Shown piece after piece: positions 5,840 to 16,600 of a stretch of 20,369 nt of DNA. Each line of letters begins with the position of its first letter. Positions within the stretch are counted from its first letter, which is position 1. The stretch is from IMG/VR virus record IMGVR_UViG_3300031877_000013, positions 1 to 20,369 of that record. One strand, given 5' to 3'. Origin of the DNA: a virus. The position numbers were made by a program, and so were the translations under genes. The notes beneath the pieces were generated by a model, which had not been told where the DNA came from, ran no database searches, and worked only from the letters and a program-made list of their open reading frames with translations.

Positions 5840-7265
5840 AGACGGGGATTATTGCCCCCTAGCATTTTGGCCGGAGCAGGAGAAGATTTACCAACTCGTT
5901 GTGGAGGTGATGGGGTTGCGGGGCGATGCCGACATTCTCAAAGACAGGCGGATAGGAGTTTCCACGTTACTCCTTGCTGTTTTCTATGACGAGGTAAAGA
6001 CCAGGAAAGGCGTCAACGCCCAAGTCATCACCCACCACCCCGACGCCAGTAAAGAGTTCAGGGAGATTATCAAGCGATTCTGGCTGTACGATGAGGACAG
6101 GCCCCTGATTCAGTATGACAACGCAGGCACCTTCTCAGTGAAGGGGCAGGACAGCAGGATATATATAGGGACAGTTGAGTCGAGCGGAGAAGGTCGAGCC
6201 AGAACTATTCACCTTCTGCTCTGTACAGAAGTTGCCCGATGGCCAGAGAGGGAAGCCCAGGAACTTTGGTCTGGCTTTTCCCAGGCAGCCCAGCGGGGGC
6301 TAAGGATTCGGGAAAGCACGCCGCACGGAAGGGGGAATTTCCATCATCGAGAATGGAAAAAGGCCAGAGAAAAACGCCCAGAGAGTTGTTTATTCTTCAG
6401 ATGGTTTGACCATGACGAATACCGGGCAGACTGGCCAGCCCGAAACCTATCGAACAATGACGAAGATATATATGGTAACGAGGTAGCCGTATCCGAGATG
6501 TACGGCCTCGATCTTTACCAATTGGCTTGGCGCAGGGAGATGATAGAGGAATTGGGGAAGGACGGCTTCACCCAGGAATATCCAGAGGACGAAGAGACCT
6601 GCTTCCTTGTAACTGGTGAGACGGTATTTGAGAAGGCCATCCTACTCAAACTACTTCGAGCGACTGAGTACATCCAGCCATTAGAGCAAAGGGAGGAACT
6701 CACCGTGTGGGAGTATCCTACCGAGGGGGAATACTACGTGGCGTTTAGCGACGTGGGGGAAGGTCTCCCTCTGGGAGATCGCTCAGCAACGGTGGTTCTG
6801 CGCTGGAAAACAGGGAGGCAGGTAGCGAGGCTTTGGGGTTGCTTGCCACCAGAGGAGTTTGCAATGAAGAGCGCAGCCCTTTGCACGATGTACAATAACG
6901 CCCTTTGGGGGATCGAAGAGGCAGAGCACGGCAAGACCGTACTCTACATTGTAACCGCCCAATCGCCTTATGCCAACCTCTATTATCGAGACAAGAACAA
7001 GCCAGGCTGGAGAACGGATAGGGGAAGTCGCCCCACGATGCTCGATCAACTAAAAAGGGGTATACGGGAGGGAAGCATTGGCGTCATGGATAAGGACTTC
7101 GTGTTAGAGTGTTTATCCTTTGTGAGGACTGACGCTTACCCCGACGGCGAAGCAGATGCTGGGGCTCACGACGACTTAGTGATGGCAAATGCGGGGGTGT
7201 GGAGGCTGAGGGCTTTGAGTGGCCCACCAAGCCCGATCAAAATTAGGGAACTACTTCCCTCATAG
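5733..7265 (+). CDS. Phage terminase large subunit (TerL)
   Basis: This 510-aa protein is the packaging motor: an N-terminal ATPase drives DNA into the prohead and a C-terminal RNase H-like nuclease cuts the concatemer. 'LKDRRIGVST' (residues 69-78) is a Walker-A variant of the kind common in TerL. 'LLLCTEVARW' holds the Walker-B glutamate, E166. 'STPHGRGNFHHREW' (195-208) is the coupling motif. Nuclease acidic residues are D340 in 'FSDVGEG', E395/E396 in 'GIEEAEHG' and D480/D481 in 'HDDLVMA'. A TTG at 5697 with GGAG at 5686-5689 would add 12 residues and cannot be excluded; ATG 5733 lacks a strong SD. The ATPase-to-nuclease order and length are normal. Confidence 0.92.
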   Translation: MSERSFIELVAERVRPKPLASPSRRERIERLIILDKDGDYCPLAFWPEQEKIYQLVVEVMGLRGDADILKDRRIGVSTLLLAVFYDEVKTRKGVNAQVITHHPDASKEFREIIKRFWLYDEDRPLIQYDNAGTFSVKGQDSRIYIGTVESSGEGRARTIHLLLCTEVARWPEREAQELWSGFSQAAQRGLRIRESTPHGRGNFHHREWKKAREKRPESCLFFRWFDHDEYRADWPARNLSNNDEDIYGNEVAVSEMYGLDLYQLAWRREMIEELGKDGFTQEYPEDEETCFLVTGETVFEKAILLKLLRATEYIQPLEQREELTVWEYPTEGEYYVAFSDVGEGLPLGDRSATVVLRWKTGRQVARLWGCLPPEEFAMKSAALCTMYNNALWGIEEAEHGKTVLYIVTAQSPYANLYYRDKNKPGWRTDRGSRPTMLDQLKRGIREGSIGVMDKDFVLECLSFVRTDAYPDGEADAGAHDDLVMANAGVWRLRALSGPPSPIKIRELLPS

Positions 7266-7275
7266 GAGAAGCTCG

Positions 7276-8976
7276 ATGAAGCCGATATTAGGGTTGGAAG
7301 GAGAGAAACTACTACAGACCATCAGAGACCACGTTGGGATGCGTCGGCAGGTGCAGGCAAGGCTCAAAGAGTTCCTCGACTTGTACGAGAGGCTCTATCT
7401 TCTCAAGCCCAAGAAGGAGCGGCCCCTCGGCCAGATAGAGACTGCCCAAGGCGTAGACGTCATCACCAACGATATATGCAATGCCGTGAATGTCATGGCC
7501 AACCTCCTCAATGCGGCCCAGGTTATCATCTCCACGTTCGCTGCTGAGCCCGGGAAGGAACTGAAGAGCGACAAGGCGGAGATGTTCTACAAGAACGTGC
7601 TTTTCCACACCCGAAAGAAACTGGGGAAGCCCCCGCTAACCCTGGCCCGGATGGATCAGTGCAAGTTCGGTAGGGGATGTCTCTATCCCAACTGGCGGCA
7701 AACAGCAGACTACATCGGGCCAATCCTCGAAAGGATAGATCCCCGCAAGGTCTTGTGGGAGCCAGGTGGCCCTTCTGATGAGTATGCTTCAACTGTCGTG
7801 GTGGAAAAGAGGCCCGTCCCAACGGTCGAGAGCAAGTACAAGGTGAGTCTAGCGGATTATTCGGGCTGGGAAACTGATAAAAAGGCCGAGGCGAAGGTGG
7901 ATGTTTTCGACGTATGGACTTGGGAGGGGATAACGCAAGAGGACAAGGATGGGAACAGGACAGCCAAGGAGGTGGTGGTCAATTGCATCGTTACCGACAA
8001 GACGGTTTTGAAGGAACCCGAAGTTATGGGTGGATACAGCCACCTTCCGGTGATCACCTTTGGAGCCTATCCAACGGGCGAGGAACTCTTGGAGTACGAA
8101 TTCGTGCCTATTTCTTTCTTCATCCACACAGCAGTCCTTTTAGAGAGAAGGTTAAGGACTGCCCAATTCAAGAGATTAGACCAGATGATACGGTTGCCCC
8201 TGGTATTTAAGACGACTAGGCCAGAATATGCCAAAACGGTCTCTGTTGAGGAGGGCCCTTTTGTCATGATACCCCTAACATTGCAGGAAGAGATCACCTT
8301 TCCTGAGTGGAGGGGTTCCCCACCAGATTTAGAAAACCTGGGGCGATTCCTCGATGCCCAAAGGCAGAAAGGCTCATTTTCCGACCTAGCCCTGGGGGAG
8401 ATGCTCGTCATATCTGGAATAGCGGCAAGCCGTTTCTGGGATGTGAATGTCCTAAAGATGGAAGCGCCAGCCGAGCAATACGCTTGGGCGCTTGAGCGTT
8501 GCCTGCATATGTTCAGAGACTTCGCTATCCAGTTCGGGGGCAACGAGAAACTAATTTTGGAGTTAGGCCCTGGGGCGAAAGAAGGGCCGGGGGTCTTCGA
8601 CATACTGGGAAGAGACCTGAAGGGAAGCAAGGTAACGGTGGAAGTAAAAGCGGCCGTGCCGGCGGACATTCGTTATCGGGACAGTATGTTCGGTTTAAGA
8701 CTTCTACAAATGGGGGATAAGTGCCCCTTCCCATTGGCCTATGTGTTGGAGCGATGGTTCCATGAAGACCAGCCAGAGTTATTGTTGGAAGCAAAGCGCA
8801 AAGAGATTGAGGAATACGGTGACATCCTGGGGTTCCTGAAGGGCGAGAAGGAAAGGGAACAAGAACCCAAACCCAGGCCAGTGCTCACAGCCCAGCCAGG
8901 CCGTGAGACGGCTTATCCTGCGGAGGTTCCTTATCCTGAGACCGTGATGCAAGAAGAAGGATATGAGGAGGTGTAA
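7276..8976 (+). CDS. Portal protein
   Basis: This 566-aa protein follows TerL directly and has the length, order and layout of a portal: a helical start, 'ITNDICNAVNVMANLLNAA' near residue 65, a mixed middle with 'CKFGRGCLYPNW', and a long helical region towards the C-terminus. Portals form the dodecameric ring through which TerL pumps DNA. The ATG at 7276 has AGGAG at 7265-7269 and is preferred over an upstream in-frame start at 7219 inside TerL. The tail is Glu/Pro-rich. Identification rests on position and general resemblance rather than a sharp catalytic motif. Confidence 0.8.
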   Translation: MKPILGLEGEKLLQTIRDHVGMRRQVQARLKEFLDLYERLYLLKPKKERPLGQIETAQGVDVITNDICNAVNVMANLLNAAQVIISTFAAEPGKELKSDKAEMFYKNVLFHTRKKLGKPPLTLARMDQCKFGRGCLYPNWRQTADYIGPILERIDPRKVLWEPGGPSDEYASTVVVEKRPVPTVESKYKVSLADYSGWETDKKAEAKVDVFDVWTWEGITQEDKDGNRTAKEVVVNCIVTDKTVLKEPEVMGGYSHLPVITFGAYPTGEELLEYEFVPISFFIHTAVLLERRLRTAQFKRLDQMIRLPLVFKTTRPEYAKTVSVEEGPFVMIPLTLQEEITFPEWRGSPPDLENLGRFLDAQRQKGSFSDLALGEMLVISGIAASRFWDVNVLKMEAPAEQYAWALERCLHMFRDFAIQFGGNEKLILELGPGAKEGPGVFDILGRDLKGSKVTVEVKAAVPADIRYRDSMFGLRLLQMGDKCPFPLAYVLERWFHEDQPELLLEAKRKEIEEYGDILGFLKGEKEREQEPKPRPVLTAQPGRETAYPAEVPYPETVMQEEGYEEV

Positions 8977-8977
8977 G

Positions 8978-10372
8978 ATGGCTATAGAAACAGATGGGCA
9001 GAGGCGGAGACGCAGAGGACAACGCATGCCCTTCCCAGAACCAGAGGGAGGAGGCAGGCAGAGGCGTCGGCCACGACTAGAAAGGGAGGAACCAAGACCG
9101 CTGCGCCCAGAACCGCTGAGCGGTGTAACACCAGCACGGGTTCCAGCAGAAGAGATCAGGGCGGAGAGAGTTGGGCGGCCAAGGCCAGGCGGCAGGCCGC
9201 CTGGGCTGGCGATGATGGCCAGGCCCACAATGGTTTTGCCTCGATTGCCAGAGCGGGCAAGACCAAGATACACGATGCCTTACGGTTTCAGGCCCCGCCC
9301 GCCGAGGGCAGAGGAAGTAGGAGAAGGTGGAGGGGCATACATTCCGCCAGTAGAGCCTCCTGCACCAGCGGTGCTACTAGGGGCAGTGCCAGCACCAGCG
9401 GCAGCGCCAGCAGCAGAAGAGCCCCGACCCCTTTATCCCCTGACTCCTGGAGACTGGGAACAGTTGGAAGGAATGCCCTTTTGGAGGAGGGAGTGGGAGA
9501 TAGCATCCAGGACACAGCGAGGAATTCCCCTGCAAGGTTACGAGATTCACTCCATAAGTCGGGAGGGTTATCCTGGCAGTTTCTGGTCGGGTGAGTGGGG
9601 GCCAGAGAGCGAATCGGCTTGGCTAACCCAGGCTGAGCGAGGCGGGGGAGGAGGCGGGGGATACGTTGCCCCTCCTGCTCCAGCCCCCTACCCTGCCGTT
9701 GTCTTGCCGTCCTTCCCCGAGACACCCACCGCCACTGCGGCGACAAAGGTTACCGCCGCACCTGCAGAGAGAGGTCTTATGGCTACGGCGGGTCGTCTTG
9801 GTGCTCCACTCGCATTAGCAACCCCCACCCTGCCGAGTTGGTATGTGCAGGAGCCTACCTTCGCAGGAGATATAGGGGCGAGGCAACAGGACATACTCTG
9901 GGCTACTAACTCGCTCTTGCCCTTTATGAACCCACAAGATCAAGCGGAGATTGCAAGGTATCTCTATGTGGCAGTTGGGGGGAGTGCGGGGCCGTTTGCT
10001 TCTTACCTGGGGGCGAACGAAAGCCCCTTTGGTGGGCCAAGCGCACTGAACACTCGGGAGGGGTACGAAGTTCTACGAACCAACCTGAGTAATATCAAAG
10101 ACAACAATCTTCGGGCTGCGGCGCTTCAGATGCTAGACCTAGCCCAGGGGACAATATATGGAGCAGGGCAACCGAGGACAAGAGCACAGGAGATTGCCTT
10201 GCAGGATGGACTCAGGCGCATGGTGCAGGAAGGCCCTGAAGGCTGGGATATTCTGGGGACGATTCTGAGTAAGGTCTTCAAGCCCACGGAACTTAGGCCG
10301 GGGGCGGGGGAAATGGTGTGGAGCGAAGAGCAGAGCCGCTATGTTCCCTTCTATAATGTGCAGTGGCTGTGA
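8978..10372 (+). CDS. Arg/Pro-rich virion-module protein of unknown function
   Basis: This 464-aa protein is encoded between portal and capsid genes. GAGGAGG at 8965-8971 supports ATG 8978. Residues 1-100 are strongly basic and proline-rich (RRRRRG near residue 10) and probably disordered. An Ala/Pro stretch follows near 125-145, and a run of seven or eight glycines near 220-228 acts as a linker. The final 180 residues, from 'PSWYVQEPTFAGDIGARQQ', look folded and helical. No family is recognised. A basic disordered start suggests contact with DNA or the shell interior; this is inference. It shares its N-terminal character with the giant gene downstream. Confidence 0.75.
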   Translation: MAIETDGQRRRRRGQRMPFPEPEGGGRQRRRPRLEREEPRPLRPEPLSGVTPARVPAEEIRAERVGRPRPGGRPPGLAMMARPTMVLPRLPERARPRYTMPYGFRPRPPRAEEVGEGGGAYIPPVEPPAPAVLLGAVPAPAAAPAAEEPRPLYPLTPGDWEQLEGMPFWRREWEIASRTQRGIPLQGYEIHSISREGYPGSFWSGEWGPESESAWLTQAERGGGGGGGYVAPPAPAPYPAVVLPSFPETPTATAATKVTAAPAERGLMATAGRLGAPLALATPTLPSWYVQEPTFAGDIGARQQDILWATNSLLPFMNPQDQAEIARYLYVAVGGSAGPFASYLGANESPFGGPSALNTREGYEVLRTNLSNIKDNNLRAAALQMLDLAQGTIYGAGQPRTRAQEIALQDGLRRMVQEGPEGWDILGTILSKVFKPTELRPGAGEMVWSEEQSRYVPFYNVQWL

Positions 10373-10388
10373 GTTTAACGGCTGATGG

Positions 10389-10604
10389 TTATAGCCAACC
10401 CAACCAATGGAAAAGGGAGAGACCAGCGAGGGTAATGGCATAGAAAAACAGCAGAGCAATAGGCAAAAAGCCGAAAAACTGCCCCATCCTTTCTGCGGCT
10501 TGTAGCCCGAAGATTCTCTTAACGAGCGATGTTATGGCCCAAACAACCAAAAATAGTGGAAGCCAAAAGTCCCAGAAATCTTGCCAGAAATCATAATATC
10601 CCAT
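10389..10604 (-). CDS. Reverse-strand 71-aa membrane protein
   Basis: This is the only convincing gene on the reverse strand. It encodes an aromatic-rich start, 'MGYYDFWQDFWDFW', a first membrane helix near residues 14-28 ('WLPLFLVVWAITSLV'), a short basic/polar loop (KRIFGLQAAERM) and a second hydrophobic stretch near 43-70. The frame is open much further upstream inside the giant gene, but a consensus promoter lies just before this ATG and the upstream part is an antisense shadow. There is no SD; the expected transcript start is two or three bases before the ATG. Candidate roles include holin-like, superinfection-exclusion or host-membrane functions, none demonstrated. Confidence 0.7.
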   Translation of the reverse strand: MGYYDFWQDFWDFWLPLFLVVWAITSLVKRIFGLQAAERMGQFFGFLPIALLFFYAITLAGLSLFHWLGWL

Positions 10605-10613
10605 CTTGCGTTT

Positions 10614-10642
10614 ATTATAGCATGAATCGAGGAGCCTGTAAA
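10614..10642 (-). promoter_or_regulatory. Reverse-strand promoter for the 71-aa membrane protein
   Basis: Read on the reverse strand, TTTACA (10642-10637) is a five-of-six -35 box and TATAAT (10619-10614) is a perfect -10 box, with a 17-base spacer and TGC immediately before the -10 giving an extended -10. The expected transcript start is near 10607, almost at the ATG. The -35 box overlaps the first base of the giant + strand gene and the spacer covers that gene's SD, so the two expression signals share the same DNA. Confidence 0.75.
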
Positions 10643-13600
10643 TGGCAAGACTACCAAGACTGATCGAAGAAAGACTAGGCAGGCGACCGAGAGAACCACG
10701 CCCTTCTCGCCCGCCGCTACTTGAGCGGGTTCCTGCGCCAACGCTAAAAGTTTCCAGGCCCCGTGTGCCCAGGCCACCAAGAGCCATCGGTCGGGCTGCC
10801 GTAACTAGGGTAAGCCCTATACCCACGCCAGATAGGTTGGCCCGCTTACGAGAAAGGTTGGAGGCACGCAAAGAACGCTTGGTGGAGCGAGAGAGGCTTA
10901 CAAGGGCCGCTATGCCCCGCCCTGTTGCCATATGGAGGGCTGGGGCCGCATTGCCGCAAGCCCCCACCAGACCCCCGGCAATACCTCCTACGCCCCCCCC
11001 GGCCCCCCAACCGATTCCTCGAATACCAGCGATGGAACGTCCCCCAGAGGAAAGAGCGGAGATGGTTCCGCAAGTAAGGGCTAGACCCCCAGTAGCCCCC
11101 TACCCTGCCCTACGACCACCAACCACACAGTTATTAACCCCTGAGCAGCGACAAGCCATAAAAGAAGCGCTGACGATTACTCCAATACAACCAGATATCC
11201 TACGGGCCATAAAAGAAAGGGTGGCAAGGGTGCGGATCCCCACGCCACCGATTCCACAGGAGGAAATAGAGATAACCCGTCCTCCTATTTTTCCAGATCG
11301 CATCCCTGCTGATGTTGGCTTTATTCGTGCCGAGATAGAACGGGCGAGGCCCTACGAACCGCAGATGTCTCCTCAAGAGAAGACGAAGTACGAGAGTCTG
11401 AAACAGAGCCTAACAGAGACAGAAAGGTTAGTGCCTATGCCCCCGATGTTGTTCACTCCAGAGGAAAGAAGAAAGATGGCCGAGCCACCAGTCTTGCCCC
11501 CTGGGGTTGAGCGATTAAAGCCACTAGAGATTGCCAAACGATTTGTCAACTGGTTATCGCCTGGCTATCTGGAGCGAACTAAAATACAGTTGGTCGAACC
11601 CTTGGCTGCCATACCAGAAGCGATCAGGGCAATCCTCCCTGCGCCAACTGCGGTTATGGAAAGCACGGCAATCCCTGGATTTGAACGACACGGAGAAAGC
11701 GTAGCAGAAGAAGTAAGGAATCTTCTGGGGCCTGAAAAGGCCGAGGAATTTGGCCATGCCCCCAGCGAACCCCTTAGCAATCTCGTTCAACGTGCGGGGA
11801 TGGGGGCCTTATATGCTTGGTTCGACATAGTGGGCGGGATATTCAAGCGTGTTGATGACATTAAAAATGCTGCGCTCTCTGTCTTCTTCAGGCAGGTAGA
11901 AAAAACCCCTAATCTTGCTATGCTTTCTTTTGGTCTTCCTGGGACTCAGGGGCCACTATACCCAGCGGGGATTAGGGAAGAACTTTACAGGGGCATGGAA
12001 GAAGAGGGTAAGACCAACCCGCTTCTGAATCAGGAAGAACTCAAATCGGCCATTGACGAGAACGAAATGGTTTGGTCGATGCTAACCCTGGAACCATCCC
12101 TCAAAAAAGATTTGCGGGATAAGGTGGCTTCCGGCGAACTAACGATGGAAGACCTGATGCGGGACTATCGCAACGATAACCTTGAGTTGGCAATGAATCT
12201 AATCACTACCCCTTGGTGGTATATTCCCCTGGGGCCGGCGGGGAAGGTGATGTTTGCCCCTATTACAGTCCCCCTAAGTTTGGCATGGCGAGGATTAAAG
12301 GCAATGCCCGTAATCAACACGCTCGTTGAACTATCCAAGCGAGCCAAGGTTGAACGATATGCTGATGAGGCCGCTAAATTCTGGGAAAGGGCCATGACCC
12401 GAATGCCTGGGTGGGTTGAGCAACAGGCGGATACGGCCTTCTCTGGCGGCACGAAATTTGAACTGGGACAATTTTTTGAAAACGCCAGAATCGCAGCCGA
12501 GAAAGGAGATATCGCCAGGGTACTAGGGGTTACGGACGATGTGGCAGCAAGGCTTCAGGCTTTTATAGAGTTCGCCGAGCGAGGAGGTTTTGACCTTAGT
12601 AGGTTAATGGCTACGGCTGGCACTAAGGACGCCGTCCTTGGTTATATAAAGTGGATTGCCAGACAGGAAAAGGCCGCCGAACTGGGGGTCAACCTGGTCA
12701 GGGATCGACACTTCATGGGCGAGACCATGCAGTTTATGAAAGAGATGTGGCTGTCGACAAGTCCTTCTTGGGGAGCAGTGAACTTTCTGGATAATAGTAC
12801 GAAGTCACTCTCGCACGGCTTTTTCCCACACGGCAACTTCGCCACTAGGTTCGGCAGATTCGGCCTTACTATGCCTGATTATGTGAATCAAACGCTGGCT
12901 ACCGCTGGCATCGGGCTTGAGGCAAGGACAGTAACGGGAAGGTTGGGTATCCCCTTGATAAGCAAGCCCGAGAACTGGATGGGGGGCTACCTCATTGGAG
13001 CCATAGAGAGGTTTGCGGGGAAAGAAGCCACAAAGCCCGTCGTCAAGTTTTTAGGCCCAATAGTTGATTATACCAAGCGCCCTGAACTAAGCGGATTAGG
13101 CCGGGCTATTAAATGGACGCTAGATCACGCTAATCTGGAAAGCCTGGTAATGGCTGGGCGGGCCTTCTGGAATATGGAGTACGCTTTTAGGGCCGAAGGT
13201 GTACTCCACAGGCTAACTGGCATTGTCGAAACCTCAAGGCCACAATTTGCCGATGATGCTTACAAAGCCATTGTAGAGGCGGGTTATCCAGAAGATGTGG
13301 CGATGGGGATTAAAAATGCCCTGTCTTCCCGCCTTGTGAAAAGCCCCGCTGATATAAATCGCATCTTCTCTAGGTTATACCCAGGGGGCAAGCCCCCTGT
13401 CTATGGGTTAACTGATTACCCAATTCAATACTCTGGCAAACTCGCCGGTGTCTTGGAATGGTTGAGCACAAATCTTGCGAGGTTGGAGACATCAGGCAAG
13501 GCCACGACCGAGAGCGTTGAGGCACAATTCGATGATGCGTTAAGGATAGCCCAAAAGACCATCGACGATGTACAGAAAGTCGCCGATGACGAGGTTCCGA

Positions 13601-16600
13601 TCTCCAAAGTATTTACCAACCTGAACGATATTATAGCGGTTCAAAGAGCACGCCACCGAGTTGCTCTGGGGCGAATTGACGAACTGATACACCGAGTAAG
13701 GCAGCGAAACCTTGCGGGCGATCTCCCTGACAAGGCGGTGGATGACTGCGTGAACATTGCCAACAAAGCCATTTACCGGGCCAACAAGATAGTTAGCCAG
13801 GCTTTCAAGAAAACTGACCAAGCCCGCATTGATATGATTGACACCCCCTTAGCCGAGGCACGCAAAGCGCTGCAAGAAGGCAGGATAGATTTGGCCCAGT
13901 ATTCGCTCAGGTACAGCCAGTTAATCAAGTCTTACCTGAATTACTCCCGCCCTTACTGGGACAAAATGAACGATGACTATGTTCGTATGCTTGCGGCGGC
14001 GATGGAAAGGGTTCAGGGGAGAAGTGGCCTATTTACGGAACCGCTATCTATGGAATTGGCCGCCCGAACCGCAAGGCTAGAGACGAATATCCAGGGGATC
14101 AAGGCAGCCTGGCGAGAGCAAATTCTTGGGGAGTGGCTCGATGATGCAAGAAACCTGACGGACGAGATTGCCAAATGGCGAGAATGGGCACTGGCGAAGA
14201 TTGAGGGGGCCATCCCCGAAGAGAGAGTAGCCGAAGCGGTAGCCCCCGAAGTTGCAAGGCCAGCAGAAGGAATCAGCAAGGCTGCTGGCCTTGTCGAGCA
14301 ATTCACAAACCGTTGGCGCGCAATGATAGAAAACGCTAGGGACGAAGGGACAAGGTATTCGGAGGATATTTTCTTCAACTACGGCAACACGATAGAGCTA
14401 GAGGAAAAGATTCGTTGGGCTTTCCCCTTTGTGCATTGGCAGTTGCTTAACCCTTTGTACTGGCTCAAGCACGCCCAGGAGATGCCCTGGATTCCCAATG
14501 CTATCAGACTCTATGAATGGGAAACCGACCAGCACAGATTAAAACGCGGCCTGACCGCTAGGTTCAAATGGACTGTTGAAGCACCCCTTGATGAATGGGT
14601 TCCCTCTTTCTTCCCCGAAGGATATTACGGCACAGACTTCAGGCCATTCATGTCCTTACTTACCCAGGTGGGGTTGTTCACTCCCTATGGCGAACCTTGG
14701 CGCTGGGGCGAAGAAGATGCGGCGGGGAAACTGATACGGGCAAGCGAATGGATTGGAATAACCCCCTATCCCTGGTGGCAAGCGATAGAAGCAAGCGTAA
14801 CAAAAAGAGAAATGCCTGATTTGGGCAGCCTTTTCCCCATTACCAGGGCAGTGCGAGACCTTTTCGACATTGACCTGGGCCACATAACCGAGATTGAGGA
14901 TTACTACGCAAATTTGGAGCTTGCTGCCAGGGTAGCAGATGGCGAGATAGACGAATGGAGGGCCAAGAACGCCATTATGCAGGGTGCGGGCAATCCTGAT
15001 TATGATAGCGCCCTGGACGAAAGCCAGGATATCGCCAAGAAGTTTGACCTAATCAGATTATTTCTCCCGTTCACCATCAAGTACGCCAGCCCCGGCGAAG
15101 AGGCTATCAGGCAGGAGATAATGGAACGAGCGGGGATGCCACGAGCCGAGAGGCCAGAACCATCCCCCGGCCTTAGCACTTACTACTTCATCCGCCTATC
15201 CCCCGAAGATCAGAAACGGGCACTTGCCTACGAATCCTACATCGACCGCATCAACAACATGAATAAATGGCTTTCTGCTCAAGCACAGTTCTATGGCATC
15301 GGGACAAAGAAGTGGCAGGCAATCTCCGACAAATACTGGGAAGACCGAGAGCGCATCGCCAACGAGTACGAAGAGACCGTTACACCCGAGATGACCCAGC
15401 GGATGCGTTGGCTGCTGGCCAACCCACTAGATTCCGCCGTTCGTTCTTATAGGAACATGACCCGTCAATTCTTTGATGAGGAAGGGGACTTGAAGGAGGG
15501 ATATGAATGGGCGGATGTCATCAGCGCTCAAGAGATGTTCAAAAGAGAATTGGTCAGGGGCACGCCAGAAAGAAGGCCCATATCTCTCTTGGCCTTTGAG
15601 CAAGCCCGTCGCAAGTGGGAAATCCCTGAAGAGGCGATGTTTAGAGCCTGGGAGGAACTCTATGCTCGGCCAATATATGAAGTGATAAGCAGTACCCGCG
15701 ATATGGAAGACAGGGATGAGGCGAACGCACTAATTGCCCAGGCAAAAACCATCGCCAACAGCGGGCGGGATAATAAATCTGAACTCATGGCCGAGGTAAT
15801 AAGAATTCATCCCGATTGGACAAGAGCGCAGGTTGCGCGGGCCATAAGTGTTAAACTGCCCGAATGGGATGCCTGGGCAAGGCGGAATGATCCACTCAAG
15901 GATGCGGTTGTGGGGATAATCTGGAATGGATATATGGGCCTGTCAGACTTAGGCAGACGGCAATTCAGACAATTTCTTGAGACTACCCCAGAGATAGACC
16001 CTGCGGTATCTCTCCTTTTCCAAGAGATTATGTTGCCCAGGGAACGGATAGGGGCAGAGGAAACAAAATGGCAGCGAGATCTTGGGTTCATGCCCATTAA
16101 AGCGCTGCTGATAATTGCTGACTATCTTGGTGCTCTTCAGCCCCTGGCCCGTGAAGGCTTTAGGGCGGAGATAGAAGAAGCCGAAAAGGAGTACGAATTA
16201 GGGCCTGGGGCCGAGAGAATCCCCTTGCCCACAGTTGCCCCCCCCACCGAACTTATCACGGGGCCCTTTACACCGATGCCTCAAGGATGGGGCACTGAAA
16301 AATTGGCCGAATACATAAAGGCACTTAAACCAGAGGTGCGGCAGGCATTGTTGGAAGCGATGCCCATGGTGCGCACCGCTCAACCTCAGCCACCAGCGCC
16401 AGGCGAAATAGCAGAGATGCGATATGGCAGGGAACAATTCAGGCCCCCAGCCCCAGAGGAATCCGCAGCCTACGACAAATGGCTGGGAGTGATGACTCAG
16501 TACCAGAATGTGAGAGGCACGAACCCTGAACAGGCCAGGGCTTTCTGGGAGGCTAATGCGGGGGTACTAGAGGATAGACGTTTTTACAGCCCTGGCGCAT

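Noticed and set aside
8067-8669. 200-aa reverse-strand frame inside the portal gene
   Set aside because: It lies wholly antisense to a well-supported gene, has no SD or promoter that I can see, and has shadow-like composition.
10389-10967. Full 192-aa reverse-strand frame
   Set aside because: Only the last 71 codons look like a protein; the upstream part is the antisense of the giant gene's Arg/Pro-rich start, and a promoter lies just before the internal ATG.
14555-14575. TpsiC-like GGTTCAAAT suggestive of a tRNA
   Set aside because: No acceptor or anticodon stems flank it and it is inside the giant gene's reading frame.
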